A DNA stretch of 53,302 nucleotides from Parazoarcus communis SWub3 = DSM 12120 (GCF_003226565.1 NZ_QKOE01000024.1:1-53302); one strand, 5' to 3'; shown: positions 1 to 8,518, counted from the first letter of the stretch. Numbers and translations are program-made. Notes: a model not told the origin generated them from the sequence alone.

Positions 1-518
1 CCGTCACCGCGCCCCAGGTCCATGGTTTCGAAGAAGATGGGATCGACCAGCCCGAACAGGTTGGGATTGGCGCCGAAGTCGAAGAGCAAGGTGGCCAGTT
101 TGAGGTTGCCCAGATTGACCGCGTAGTGCAGGGGTGAGTCGTTTGCGAGTGGATTACGGTAGCCGTCTCCCTTGGGAGCACGGTAGTTGGGGTTGGCGCC
201 ATGCTTCAGTAGCCATGTCGTGCTATCGATGTTTTGCGCCCATACAGCCAGCATGAGTGGCGTGACGTAGTACTTGACGCCGGGTTTATCAATCAGGCTT
301 TGCACTTCCTGTAGATTCAAGGTGTCCAGATGTCCTTCCAGTGCGGAGAGGACGACGGCACGGTGACTTGATTCAGGAAACTCCAACTGCAAATCGAGCT
401 TGAAAGCGCCTAGGTGCATGACGTTCATGTCTTTATCCTTGTCCCACGGTTTGGCTTCACAGGCAGCGAGCAGGCTGCAGGCGAGCAGGGTCAGTAGCAG
501 GCGGATGAGGCGGTTCAC
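1..518 (-). CDS. Ankyrin-repeat lipoprotein, probable immunity protein of the adjacent T6SS lipase (partial at window edge)
   Basis: The gene runs off the left edge; about 172 residues are visible. The GTG at 518 is chosen because it is preceded by GGGAG about 6 nt upstream and gives a lipoprotein signal: basic VNR, a leucine-rich core and the lipobox LLAAC (cysteine near residue 20). After cleavage the protein would be lipid-anchored, facing the periplasm. Two ankyrin-like units follow, each ending in GANPN (TPLMLAVWAQNID... and SPLHYAVNLGNLK...). The start lies 62 nt inside the 3' end of the lipase gene, so the two are probably translationally coupled. Periplasmic ankyrin or Sel1-type lipoproteins are known immunity partners of T6SS lipases (Tle/Tli pairs); that role here is inferred from position and localisation. 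A general periplasmic ankyrin protein is the alternative. Confidence 0.75.
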   Translation of the reverse strand, partial: MNRLIRLLLTLLACSLLAACEAKPWDKDKDMNVMHLGAFKLDLQLEFPESSHRAVVLSALEGHLDTLNLQEVQSLIDKPGVKYYVTPLMLAVWAQNIDSTTWLLKHGANPNYRAPKGDGYRNPLANDSPLHYAVNLGNLKLATLLFDFGANPNLFGLVDPIFFETMDLGRGD

Positions 519-1878
519 TGCGCGCTCCCGATGGGGGCAGCCGGCTACCGGGCCGTCCGCCAGCCAGTTCCTGATCGATTGCAGCCAAGGCATTGGCCTT
601 GCGTGCCTCGATGGCGTCGATGAGTTCGCGCATGGAGTGGGTGTCAGCCGATTGCGGTGGGAATTCGAATACGGTGTCGCCGACGGCGCGGGCGAGCCGC
701 CCAGCCTTGTCGCCTTTGAGTAGTTGCTGTACCCAGTCGACCAGGCGCAGCTTGACATTGTCTCCGCCCGCATCAAGCGGGCCGCTGACGTAGTCGAAGT
801 GAGTGCGGTAGCGGGTGCCCAGCGGGCCACCATGTTCGATGGTGCGTTCGCCCTCGCTGAAGCGATAGGGGGTCATCGGGGACAGTGTGGCCGGGTTGAA
901 GGAGACGAAGGCGCGGTTGGCGATGATCCCGGCCGCGCTGGCCTGGCCGCCACCCTTGCTATGGCCGGTGAAAACGACCGAGTCGGCACGATCACCCGAC
1001 TTGCGTATTGCTGCCGCCAGCCTCATCGTCGCATCGTACTGTTCGGTCTGTTCCCCGATGCCTTGTGGCAGATTGGTCAGCACCATGTCTTTATGCAGCT
1101 TGCTCTCGGGGTCGTTCAGGGCCCCCTCGATTTCGGTGCCGCGGTAGGCGATGATGGTCTCGCCGGTCAGTTCGTCGTAGTAGGGGGCTGCGTAGTAGTT
1201 GCTCTTGTCGTTCTCCCACAGCCTATCGTCGTTCAGGACCTCCTCCGGCAGTATCCCCAGATCGCGGAATTCCTCCTTGCGCAGGTTGAGCATCGCTTCC
1301 GGCGCGGAGTGTTCGGCATCTTTCAGCCCGGCGTTGCCACCGCTGAAGCGCGGATCATTGGTGTCTGCCGGTTTCTGATACTCCGCCTGACTGGCTTCGG
1401 CCCGGCGGACGTCTCGGTTGAGCCGTTCCAGTTCGTCGGCGGCATCTCCGAGGGCGTCGTAGCGCGCCTTGTTCATCGGCAGGCCGGTGCGTCGCGTCCA
1501 CTCGGCAGGGCTCTCGCCGGGACGGCGTTCGGCTTCGGCGATCAGATCGCGAGCGGCCTCGATCCGGATCTCGCGTTCGGCCAGTCGGCGGGCCTTGGCG
1601 TCCAGGTGGGGGCAACAGCGGTGGACCGTGGAGCCTTCCAGGATGCGACAGCCACAGGTGGCGACGGTGGCGTATTGCATGGCTACCGGTTGTTTGTCGA
1701 TCTTGAAGAAAAAGCAGCCGTTCTTGAGCGTCGTGTTCTTGTGACCCTTTTTGGTGCACCGGTACGGGTCGGCCACCGTGGCGGTGTGGCGATTGTCGGA
1801 TAGATTGGTGTGGCTGCGGCGCTGCGTCTCGATGACGCCTCTTGGTCCCTTGTCGCCGTTGCGGGCTACGTGTGGCAT
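457..1878 (-). CDS. PAAR-like domain/lipase fusion, putative T6SS antibacterial phospholipase effector
   Basis: The protein is 473 aa starting at MPHVARNGDK; the ATG at 1878 is 7 nt after the upstream stop, and a longer reading back to 2001 would overlap that gene. Residues 1 to about 95 are a PAAR-like, cysteine-rich tip domain (Cys at 41, 55, 75, 77, 88, 89). A charged helical linker spans about 95-170. The rest is an alpha/beta-hydrolase lipase domain with AYRGTE near 244-249 and the nucleophile elbow GHSKGG at 305-310 (Ser307), as in DUF2974/Mbeg1-like lipases and several Tle effectors. It lies downstream of vgrG in the same direction, and its 3' end overlaps the ankyrin lipoprotein gene. 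The expected role is delivery on the VgrG spike and membrane lipid hydrolysis in target cells; substrate specificity is not deducible. Confidence 0.8.
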   Translation of the reverse strand: MPHVARNGDKGPRGVIETQRRSHTNLSDNRHTATVADPYRCTKKGHKNTTLKNGCFFFKIDKQPVAMQYATVATCGCRILEGSTVHRCCPHLDAKARRLAEREIRIEAARDLIAEAERRPGESPAEWTRRTGLPMNKARYDALGDAADELERLNRDVRRAEASQAEYQKPADTNDPRFSGGNAGLKDAEHSAPEAMLNLRKEEFRDLGILPEEVLNDDRLWENDKSNYYAAPYYDELTGETIIAYRGTEIEGALNDPESKLHKDMVLTNLPQGIGEQTEQYDATMRLAAAIRKSGDRADSVVFTGHSKGGGQASAAGIIANRAFVSFNPATLSPMTPYRFSEGERTIEHGGPLGTRYRTHFDYVSGPLDAGGDNVKLRLVDWVQQLLKGDKAGRLARAVGDTVFEFPPQSADTHSMRELIDAIEARKANALAAIDQELAGGRPGSRLPPSGARSEPPHPPATDPARLQPARCL

Positions 1879-1885
1879 GGGGCTT

Positions 1886-2491
1886 CTAGTCCTCGGTGGT
1901 GTCTTGCCGGGTTTGCCTGCGTGCTCCGCGCAGGCTTTGAGCCTGCTTGAAGCCATAAGCATGGGCGCAGTCGAGCAGGCTCTCGGAAACCTCGAGGGCA
2001 TACAGCGCGGCGATCTCTGGGCCAGCGGAATGCGTCATGCGGGCCAGTTCGATCCAGTGGGAGACGATCTGTCCAATCTGCGGCTTGTGTGCCGAGATCT
2101 GCTCATCTGTGGCCAGCAGCACGTTACGCTGCGTCCAGCGCGATAGAACCTCGACGCCGATCGACAGTGTCTCGACTTGCCACCATGCCCTACGCTGCGT
2201 GCTTGACCCGTCAACATGGCGAAATACTGTGCTGCCTAGCCACATGTCGAGTGCGGAGAGTGCGGCGCTGTCGGCGGGCAGGTCGCCGGCATCGAGCATC
2301 AGCCGCGCAAACAGCAGAGCCTCGACGATGTGCCGCTCCGGCGGCTCAAGACCATGTGCAGCGACGGGCAGTAGTTGGGAGACCAGGAGGGTGAAACGTG
2401 CTGCGTGTACATGGTCTGGGCTGGGCCGCAAACATGCATAGTTGCCCACCCAATCGGGCAAAGGGGATAGTTGGGCGGCATCCAGGGTCAA
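1886..2491 (-). CDS. Hypothetical protein in vgrG island (201 aa)
   Basis: I do not recognise this family. The 201-aa protein is mainly helical, with no signal peptide or membrane segment, several Trp residues and a basic C-terminus (RGARRQTRQ). Its start overlaps the stop of the upstream 158-aa gene by 4 nt (ATGA), and its stop is 7 nt before the lipase start, so the three are translated as a unit behind vgrG. Cytoplasmic proteins in this position are often effector chaperones or adaptors that load cargo on VgrG (the Tap/DUF4123 and DUF2169-type roles), but I see no motif of those families. The adaptor role is inference from position only. Confidence 0.7.
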   Translation of the reverse strand: MTLDAAQLSPLPDWVGNYACLRPSPDHVHAARFTLLVSQLLPVAAHGLEPPERHIVEALLFARLMLDAGDLPADSAALSALDMWLGSTVFRHVDGSSTQRRAWWQVETLSIGVEVLSRWTQRNVLLATDEQISAHKPQIGQIVSHWIELARMTHSAGPEIAALYALEVSESLLDCAHAYGFKQAQSLRGARRQTRQDTTED

Positions 2492-2964
2492 GGCGTGACC
2501 TGCGAGTCGTCGGCTTCATGGGCAGCGGAGTGGGGTATGCGCAGCCACAACTCGATGCGCGCAATCGCGGGCGCGTCTCCCCTTATCAGCGCATCGCCAA
2601 TGGTGTTGGCCCCGACTTCATCAGTCAGCGCCTGGACAATGAAATCGGATGGCAGGTGGCAGATTCGGGGCGTATCGAGAAAAGGCCTTGCCAGCACGTG
2701 TATGAGCGCGGCTTCGATGGACTGCAAAGGCGCGCTTGCAAGCGTCGCTTGACGCCAGGCGGGGTGCTTTCGTTTATCGATTTCTGCCAGGACGATGTCG
2801 CGCTGACGTGGGGCACTCGCGTGCATCAGCCAATGGGAGCCGCCATAGCGGGGGACGAGCGCGATGATGAAAGGCGCAATTGCTGCCGGCACGGATAGAT
2901 TCTGAAGCCAAGGCAACCATTCGTCGAGCGCAACGTATTCGGTGGGGCGGCGGGGGTTTGACAT
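2488..2964 (-). CDS. Hypothetical protein in vgrG island (158 aa)
   Basis: This is an unrecognised 158-aa cytoplasmic protein. It is Trp-rich near the N-terminus (LDEWLPWLQNL), has a hydrophobic stretch AAIAPFIIALV at about 27-37 that is too short and proline-broken to be a confident membrane helix, and is otherwise mixed. It is the first gene after vgrG (61 nt gap) and overlaps the next gene by 4 nt. With the 201-aa protein it forms a pair between the spike and the lipase effector. A chaperone or adaptor is the natural guess, but the sequence itself does not show it. Confidence 0.7.
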   Translation of the reverse strand: MSNPRRPTEYVALDEWLPWLQNLSVPAAIAPFIIALVPRYGGSHWLMHASAPRQRDIVLAEIDKRKHPAWRQATLASAPLQSIEAALIHVLARPFLDTPRICHLPSDFIVQALTDEVGANTIGDALIRGDAPAIARIELWLRIPHSAAHEADDSQVTP

Positions 2965-3025
2965 GGGGTTACCGTGCGGATTTGTGTGGGCGGGATTTCA
3001 ATTGGGACGGAATGGTCATCGTGGT

Positions 3026-5461
3026 CTAGAGATCCTTGATCAGATGCTGTTCCAGCTTGTTCGCATCGGCGTTGCCGAGCGTGGGACTACCCAGGCCGAG
3101 CAGGCTCGAGGCGTTGCCGAGGACGCCGGCTAGGTCGCCACTTGAGACTGCGCTGGCGATGCCGGCCACCTGTCTGGCGATGCCCAAGACCGAGCCGATG
3201 TCACTCGACGCCAAGCCGGATAACAGCGAACCGCCGCTGCCCGCTACGGCATGGGTGGGTGGAGCTGTGCTGATGGCACCTTCGGCGTGCACGATGTCCT
3301 GACCTTCGAGTTGCACCAGCGTACCCACGATCTTGATCATTCCAGTACTATCCATCGAGATCATCGACTTGCCGCAGGTGATCTGGATGCGTTCTCCTGC
3401 ATTGATGTTGAACTCGCGTCCAGCCTGGATCTGTTTGGTGACGCCGACCTCCTCCATGGAGAAGCCCATCACTGCGGTGTTCATTGCACCGGACACGTTG
3501 ATCGAGTAGAGCGCACCGACATTGGTCATCTTGAGCAGGCCGACCGAGTCGGTGGCTTTCAGTCCTATGGTCGTGGTGTCGTTTCGTGCGATTTTCGTAC
3601 TGCGTGAGGTACCGACCTTGAGCGTATCGGAGCGCCCGACCGATACAGATCGCACGCTACCGACCGATTCCCGTTGCTGGCCACCGATCGAACGCGTTTC
3701 ATTGACGCCGATGGCTACGCTTCGGTTGGCAGCAATGCTGAGGGTTTCATTGGCACCCACCGATTCGGTGCGATTCAGCCCGATGGCGATGGTTTCGTTG
3801 AGTGAGACTGCCTCGGTCCGGTTCATCAGTACGGTGAGGGTTTCGTTGCCGTCCACAGTTTCGGTTCGGTGGCGCTTGACGTAGGTGGTCTCGTCGCGAT
3901 CGATGGTTTTGCATCTGTCTTGGCCGACCCAGTGAGTTTCATTGAGTTCGACTTCAATATCGTGGTTGCGCTCGGCGTGGAGCCAGACCTGTTCTGCGCC
4001 TTTGAGGTCTTCGAAGCGTAGTGCGTTGGCGTTGGCGGCGCTGCCGCCCTTGCTCGAACGGGTGAGGATGCCCGATTGGGTCTTGTTCTCGGGCAGATCC
4101 CAGGGTGGCATCTGGGCGGCGTTATAGACGCGCCCGGTGATGATGGGGCGATCGGGATCGCCGTGCTCGAAGTCGACGATCACCTCCTGACCAATGCGAG
4201 GGATGTGGATGGCGCCGAAGTTGGCGCCGGCGCTGGCATGGGCGACGCGGATCCAGCAGGTGTCGGTGCCGTCTTTCTTGCCATAGCGGTCCCAGTGGAA
4301 GTGGACCTTCACCCGGCCGTAACGGTCGGTGAATATCTCCTCGCCAGCAGGCCCGACCACAACGGCGGTCTGAGGGCCGCGTGTGCGCGGCTTGGGGGTG
4401 ACCAGCGGGGGGCGGAATGGGCGGTTGGCGGGCATTGCCTCAATCCGGATGCGAAAGCGGCTGGCAGTGCTGGCCTGGCTGGCTTCGTAGGCATTGTCGG
4501 CGATGTCGTAGCGGGCGGCGGTGGTGAGAAGCTCGCGGTTTAGATCCGCACGTGGATGTTCGGTGAGGGTGAAGTAGTAGCCAGGGGCGGCGCCGCGAAC
4601 TCGGCCCTCAAGGTGGACGATCTCCTGCTTGCACTGTAGGCGCTCAAGGGCGTTGGCTGCGTAGTGATCGCCGTCTGAGGGTTCGGTGTAGTTGCCAGGG
4701 TAGGCGAAGTGTTGATACTGGTCGAACAGGTGGCCGCGCGGGTCGTTGGAGCAGGTGGTGAGATTGGTGACGGGCTTGGTGAAGTCGTAGTCGGTGTGCT
4801 CGAAGCGGCCTGGTTCGACTTGTCGGGTCAGGCGCCAGGTGTCGAAATGGTCTTCCTCTGCGCGGGCTTCGCCAGGTGGGTAAAAGGGCACCAATGCGTA
4901 GCCGGGAAAGTTCGGGTGGCAGGTGAAGTGGTCGGCCAGCACCAAGGTTTCGCCTCTAGCATCATGTTCGAACCAGAACAGGATGCCTTCGTGTTCCAGT
5001 TGGCGGCAGATGAAGTCGAGGTCGGTGTCGCCGTGCTGGGTGAGGTACTCCCAGGTCTTGTACTTGAGCTTGAGACGTTGGTCGTAGCGGATGCCGTGCT
5101 GTATGAGTACCTGGCGAACGATGTCGGGGACGGTCTGGTTCTGCCAGATGCGAAAGTCGGTGCGGCGAGAGGCGTGCCATAGGCGTGGGGCGAGAGTGGC
5201 TTCGTACACCCAGTGGCGCCCGTCACGGCCGGCGGCCGAGAAGTTGATCATCTGGCCTGACAGGTAGCGCTTGCCACCGCGGTCGGCTTCGAGTTCGACT
5301 GCACAGAGTTCGCCAATCATGGCTTGGCAGTCGATGTCGGGGACGTCGGACTTAAAGCGCAGTGCAAAGTAATAGAGCGTGGACAACGCCTCGCGCCCGA
5401 CCAGGCTTACGGCCCACAGTGCATCGCCCAGCGGGGTGTGGGTGATCAGGAGGCGGTTCAT
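3026..5461 (-). CDS. vgrG: Type VI secretion system tip protein VgrG
   Basis: The 811-aa protein has the order of a VgrG/Rhs-type spike. The N-terminal gp27-like base (about 1-390) contains WEYLTQHGDTDLDFICRQLE. A gp5-like OB fold follows, with DRYGRVKVHFHWD and the IPRIGQEVIVDFEHGDPDRP segment typical of the family. Next is a long repetitive beta-helix (about 510-680) rich in NxT/ESVG-type repeats, and a DUF2345-type region (MISMDSTGMIKI...VQLEGQDI). About 80 residues of Gly/Ser/Ala-rich tail come last; this may be the docking site for local cargo (inference). No clear Shine-Dalgarno precedes the ATG at 5461. It heads the unit that includes the two small proteins, the lipase and the ankyrin lipoprotein. 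No T6SS structural genes lie in the window, so this is an orphan vgrG island here. Confidence 0.95.
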   Translation of the reverse strand: MNRLLITHTPLGDALWAVSLVGREALSTLYYFALRFKSDVPDIDCQAMIGELCAVELEADRGGKRYLSGQMINFSAAGRDGRHWVYEATLAPRLWHASRRTDFRIWQNQTVPDIVRQVLIQHGIRYDQRLKLKYKTWEYLTQHGDTDLDFICRQLEHEGILFWFEHDARGETLVLADHFTCHPNFPGYALVPFYPPGEARAEEDHFDTWRLTRQVEPGRFEHTDYDFTKPVTNLTTCSNDPRGHLFDQYQHFAYPGNYTEPSDGDHYAANALERLQCKQEIVHLEGRVRGAAPGYYFTLTEHPRADLNRELLTTAARYDIADNAYEASQASTASRFRIRIEAMPANRPFRPPLVTPKPRTRGPQTAVVVGPAGEEIFTDRYGRVKVHFHWDRYGKKDGTDTCWIRVAHASAGANFGAIHIPRIGQEVIVDFEHGDPDRPIITGRVYNAAQMPPWDLPENKTQSGILTRSSKGGSAANANALRFEDLKGAEQVWLHAERNHDIEVELNETHWVGQDRCKTIDRDETTYVKRHRTETVDGNETLTVLMNRTEAVSLNETIAIGLNRTESVGANETLSIAANRSVAIGVNETRSIGGQQRESVGSVRSVSVGRSDTLKVGTSRSTKIARNDTTTIGLKATDSVGLLKMTNVGALYSINVSGAMNTAVMGFSMEEVGVTKQIQAGREFNINAGERIQITCGKSMISMDSTGMIKIVGTLVQLEGQDIVHAEGAISTAPPTHAVAGSGGSLLSGLASSDIGSVLGIARQVAGIASAVSSGDLAGVLGNASSLLGLGSPTLGNADANKLEQHLIKDL

Positions 5462-5524
5462 GAAGATGGGTAGGCTGACTTGAGATTGGAAAATGATATT
5501 AGAATTTAATTAATATGTCGATGT
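5462..5524 (-). promoter_or_regulatory. AT-rich upstream region of vgrG, candidate promoter
   Basis: This short stretch is strikingly AT-rich against the GC-rich neighbourhood, with a TTAATTAAAT run and TAATAT/ATATTA boxes that could serve as a -10 element for the minus-strand vgrG unit. No strong -35 can be fixed by eye. Such AT spikes upstream of secretion islands are often bound by H-NS-like silencers; that is an inference. Confidence 0.35.
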
Positions 5525-5851
5525 TATATTTTGAGCAGTCCAAGGAAAATGTGTTCTCCCTCGCCCTCGAAGAAGTGCCCTCGCGATCTCCAGGCCTCAT
5601 GAAAGCAGGTGTTCCATCGGTGGCACGCCTACCATGCGTGTGAAGCGCTCGAAGAACGAAGAGCGGGAAAGGGTTGCGATCTTCGCCAGTTGCCCCACGG
5701 TCCGAGCGCGATTAATGTGTTTGTGCGGTTGTTTCAGGGTACGCGCCTCTCGCTGGTCACCCAGTCCCCACAGAAACTCTGGAGGCATGCTTCCGGCTGT
5801 TGCCGAGCGCATCGCTTCGACGAATAACAACTCCAGCAGCCGGGAACGCAT
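5525..5851 (-). pseudogene. Decayed AraC-family regulator (C-terminal remnant)
   Basis: An 84-aa open stretch reads as the middle of a cupin-type AraC regulator. It has LLELLFVEAMRS, then the HTH core TVGQLAKIATLSRSSFFERF and VGVPPMEHLLS, where intact relatives continue with WRM/WRL. Here the Trp codon is replaced by TGA. Beyond the stop the same frame continues with GLEIARALLRGRGR, clearly the family's next helix, before similarity is lost. The N-terminal sensory domain is absent; a transposon-like relic sits at that border. Stop and truncation together make this a dead gene. Confidence 0.7.
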
Positions 5852-6142
5852 GAACTCATGCAGCGAAAAAACGGACGGCTATGGAGCGCTTTTCCTGTGG
5901 ATGCAGTCGATCAGCCCCAAGCCCGAGCATCTCCTGGGCAAGTTGGTCTTGCCGATTGTTACTCCGGCTCCACAATTCTGTGCCCTGAGCGTGGTGGAAG
6001 GCCGTGTGAGCTGCGGCAGGCTCAGATCAAACGGGAACACGCCATTCAAGGGCCGGGTTAATAATGCTTGAGCTGCAGGCTCGGGGCGCTCCATGCCGTG
6101 GAATGATGGGCAGCTGATTGCGGGCTGGCTCCTCCTATCCGA
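5852..6142. repeat. Intergenic relic with a diverged partial copy of the 48.3-kb MITE-like element
   Basis: No credible gene is seen here. From about 5859 to 5940 the plus strand resembles the minus strand of the element at 48252-48422. Shared blocks include CGAAAAAACGG, a GATC/GCC block, CAAGCCCGA and CTCCT-GG at the end. The second terminus found in the 48-kb copy is not seen. Around 5982-6004 a short segment (GCCCTGAGCGTGGTGGAAGG) resembles the common REP-type GCCCTGAG...TCGAAGGGC unit. The remainder up to the SDR stop is unremarkable. Confidence 0.5.
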
Positions 6143-6928
6143 TCAACTCAACCCGTTCAGATTGGCAAGCACATGCGAATGCATGCCGCCGTCGCAGGCG
6201 ATGTTGGTGCCACGTAGCCAGCCGCTGTCGTCCGAGCACAGGAAGGCGACCAAGGGCGCGATGTCGGTGGGGCGGCCGGGACGGTCCATGACGCGCATGT
6301 CCTCTTCTGCACGGGCCCCCAGTGTCTGCAGAAAGTCGCCGAGGATGGGGGTGTCCACCGGGCCGGGGCTGACGCAGTTCATGCGGATGCCACGCTCGCG
6401 CCAGGTCCAGCGTTGTTGCAGCGTCCATGCGATCAGCACTTCCTTGCTGAAGAAGTAGCTGCGGGCGTCGTCGATGCCATGGGTGTCGCACAAGGCTTCG
6501 ACGGCGTCGAAGTCGCGTAGTGCAAGCATGGACTTGATCGCCGGAATGGCGTCCGGCCAGCCCAGACCGGCGAGTGAGGCCAGGTTGACGATGGCGGCGC
6601 CGTCGTTCATCTGCGGAATCAGTGCTTCGGTCAATTCACGCAGGCCAAGGAAATTGACCCGCAACACCGGAACACGGCCGCGTGTCGGCGGCAGGCCGGC
6701 GATATTGCACAGTGCGTCGATGCCATTGCCGATTTCGCGGGCGGCGATCGCGATGGATCCCGGCTCACCAAGATCGGCAGCGATGTGGCGCGCCACCAGT
6801 CCGGGGGCAGGTGGGTTGCGATCCACGCCGATCACGGTCGCGCCTTCGGCGCTCAGCAGGCGTGCGGTTTCGGCGCCGATGCCGGATGCCGCACCGGTGA
6901 CGACGATGTTCTTTCCCTTCAGGTTCAT
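6143..6928 (-). CDS. SDR-family NAD(P)-dependent alcohol dehydrogenase (coniferyl-alcohol dehydrogenase-like)
   Basis: The 261-aa short-chain dehydrogenase starts at MNLKGKNIVV; the ATG at 6928 follows AGGAGAATCCG and puts the cofactor motif at the family position. Visible motifs are TGAASGIG at 11-18, NIAG at 75-78, a Ser in NLASLAG, and the catalytic YFFSK (Tyr158, Lys162), followed by the SPGPVDTPIL signature. The Asp in IGVDRN (residue 36) favours NAD over NADP. The insert before the catalytic Tyr, with a short helical segment, resembles coniferyl-alcohol dehydrogenases and 3-alpha-hydroxysteroid dehydrogenases. It is followed upstream by an aldehyde dehydrogenase in the same direction, which suggests stepwise oxidation of an aromatic alcohol to its acid. 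The exact substrate is not readable from sequence. Confidence 0.85.
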   Translation of the reverse strand: MNLKGKNIVVTGAASGIGAETARLLSAEGATVIGVDRNPPAPGLVARHIAADLGEPGSIAIAAREIGNGIDALCNIAGLPPTRGRVPVLRVNFLGLRELTEALIPQMNDGAAIVNLASLAGLGWPDAIPAIKSMLALRDFDAVEALCDTHGIDDARSYFFSKEVLIAWTLQQRWTWRERGIRMNCVSPGPVDTPILGDFLQTLGARAEEDMRVMDRPGRPTDIAPLVAFLCSDDSGWLRGTNIACDGGMHSHVLANLNGLS

Positions 6929-7066
6929 CGGATTCTCCTGATGATGTGGTTGTGCGCCCGCAACTGTCGGTCGGTCGCGGGCAGCAAGGTGATGAGGGGC
7001 TTGCATCGCCAGGGACGTCCGGCCTTGTGCCGTCAGTTCCGTCCCTGACAACTGGCTGGTGCGGGA

Positions 7067-8518
7067 TCAGATCGGGTAGTGCGGCGGTTCGGTCTGCATC
7101 GTGATCCAGCGCAACTCGGTGAATTCGGCAATTGCCGCCTTGCCGCCGAAGCGGCCGTAGCCACTGGCCTTGACGCCGCCAAAGGGCATTTGCGCTTCAT
7201 CATGTACAGTGGGGCCGTTGATGTGGCAGATACCGGATTCGATCCGGCGGGCGACATCGAGCGCGCGGGTCAGGTCGCGGCTGAACACCGCTGCGGAGAG
7301 GCCGTACTCGGTGTCGTTGGCCAGCGAAACGGCTTCGTCTACGCCGCTGCAGCGCACCACCGCCGCCACAGGGCCGAAGGACTCCTCGCCGTAGAGACGC
7401 ATCGACGGCGTGACATGGTCAACCACGGTGGCCTGCATGATGGTGCCCTCGGCGGTGCCGCCGACAGCCAGCGTCGCGCCCTTGGAGAGGGCGTCCTGCA
7501 CCAGGGCCTGCACGCGGTTGACGGCTTCCTGGCCGATCATCGAGCCCAGTACGCAGCCGGCGGCGCCGGGCAGGCCTGCCTTCAGGGTGGCCGCCTTGGC
7601 GGCGAGGCGGGTGACGAAGTCGTCAGCAATGCTGCGATCGACGATGATGCGTTCGGTCGACATGCAGATCTGGCCCTGATTCATGAAGGCGCCAAAGGCC
7701 GCAGCCTTCACCGCTTCATCGATGTCGGCATCGTCCAGGACCACCAGCGGGGCTTTGCCGCCCAGTTCCAGCAGGCAGGGCTTCAGGTGGCGTGCGCTTT
7801 CTTCGGCGATCAGCCGGCCGACGCGGGTCGAACCGGTGAAGTTCACCCGTCGCACCGCAGAATGGGCGATCAGTGCATTGACCACGGCGCCGGCATCGGC
7901 CGGGGCATTGAGCACCACATTGATTGCGCCGGCCGGCAGACCGGCTTCGCACAGCACTTCACCGATCAGGCGGTGAGTCTTGGGGCATAGTTCAGAGCCT
8001 TTCAGCACCACGGTGTTGCCGCAGGCCAGCGGCATCGCCACCGCGCGTACGCCGAGGATGACCGGTGCATTCCAGGGGGCGATGCCGAGCACCACGCCGG
8101 CAGGCTGGCGCAAGCCCATGGCGAAGGAGCCGGGTTTGTCCGAGGGAATGACTTCGCCGTTGATCTGGGTCGTCATTGCGGCGGCTTCACGCAGCATGTT
8201 GGCACCGAGGTGGCAGTTGAAGCCTGCCCACACGTCGGAGGCCCCGGTTTCCGCACGCATCGCTGCGATGAAATCCGGTGTGCGCGCCGCGAGCAGGTCG
8301 GCTGCCTTGTTGAGCACGCTGCGGCGGGCGCCTGGCGCCATTGCCGACCACAGCGGAAAGGCGGCTGCTGCTGCGGCGGCGGCGGCGCGGGCGTCATCCA
8401 CGCTGGCGGCGGCCGAGCGGGTGGAGACTTCGCCGGTAATCGGGTTCAGGCGGTCGAAGGTGGCGTCACCGTGGGCGGCGACGTCCTTGTTGTTGATCAG
8501 AAGCGGGGTAATGAACAT
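7067..8518 (-). CDS. NAD(P)-dependent aromatic aldehyde dehydrogenase (vanillin/salicylaldehyde dehydrogenase-like)
   Basis: The protein is 483 aa, the usual ALDH length, starting at MFITPLLINN (ATG 8518, preceded by GAGGAGAAAACCG). Family motifs are present: GIAPWNAPVI, FTGSTRVGR, the general-base region LELGGKAPLVVLDDAD, the catalytic cysteine in NQGQICMSTERI, and EESFGPVAAV. The end GGVKASGYGRFGG...ELRWITMQ is typical of the salicylaldehyde/vanillin/benzaldehyde branch. It probably oxidises an aromatic aldehyde produced by the neighbouring SDR to the acid. It lies 19 nt downstream of livF and 138 nt upstream of the SDR gene, so it may be transcribed with the ABC importer. An aliphatic substrate cannot be excluded. 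Confidence 0.9.
   Translation of the reverse strand: MFITPLLINNKDVAAHGDATFDRLNPITGEVSTRSAAASVDDARAAAAAAAAAFPLWSAMAPGARRSVLNKAADLLAARTPDFIAAMRAETGASDVWAGFNCHLGANMLREAAAMTTQINGEVIPSDKPGSFAMGLRQPAGVVLGIAPWNAPVILGVRAVAMPLACGNTVVLKGSELCPKTHRLIGEVLCEAGLPAGAINVVLNAPADAGAVVNALIAHSAVRRVNFTGSTRVGRLIAEESARHLKPCLLELGGKAPLVVLDDADIDEAVKAAAFGAFMNQGQICMSTERIIVDRSIADDFVTRLAAKAATLKAGLPGAAGCVLGSMIGQEAVNRVQALVQDALSKGATLAVGGTAEGTIMQATVVDHVTPSMRLYGEESFGPVAAVVRCSGVDEAVSLANDTEYGLSAAVFSRDLTRALDVARRIESGICHINGPTVHDEAQMPFGGVKASGYGRFGGKAAIAEFTELRWITMQTEPPHYPI

Noticed and set aside
724-1803. 359-codon plus-strand frame across the lipase gene
   Set aside because: It is antisense to the PAAR-lipase and has no start signal or recognisable domain.
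5879-6094. 71-codon minus-strand frame near the AraC remnant
   Set aside because: It lies in relic sequence that includes a REP-like fragment and shows no domain; it is considered non-coding.
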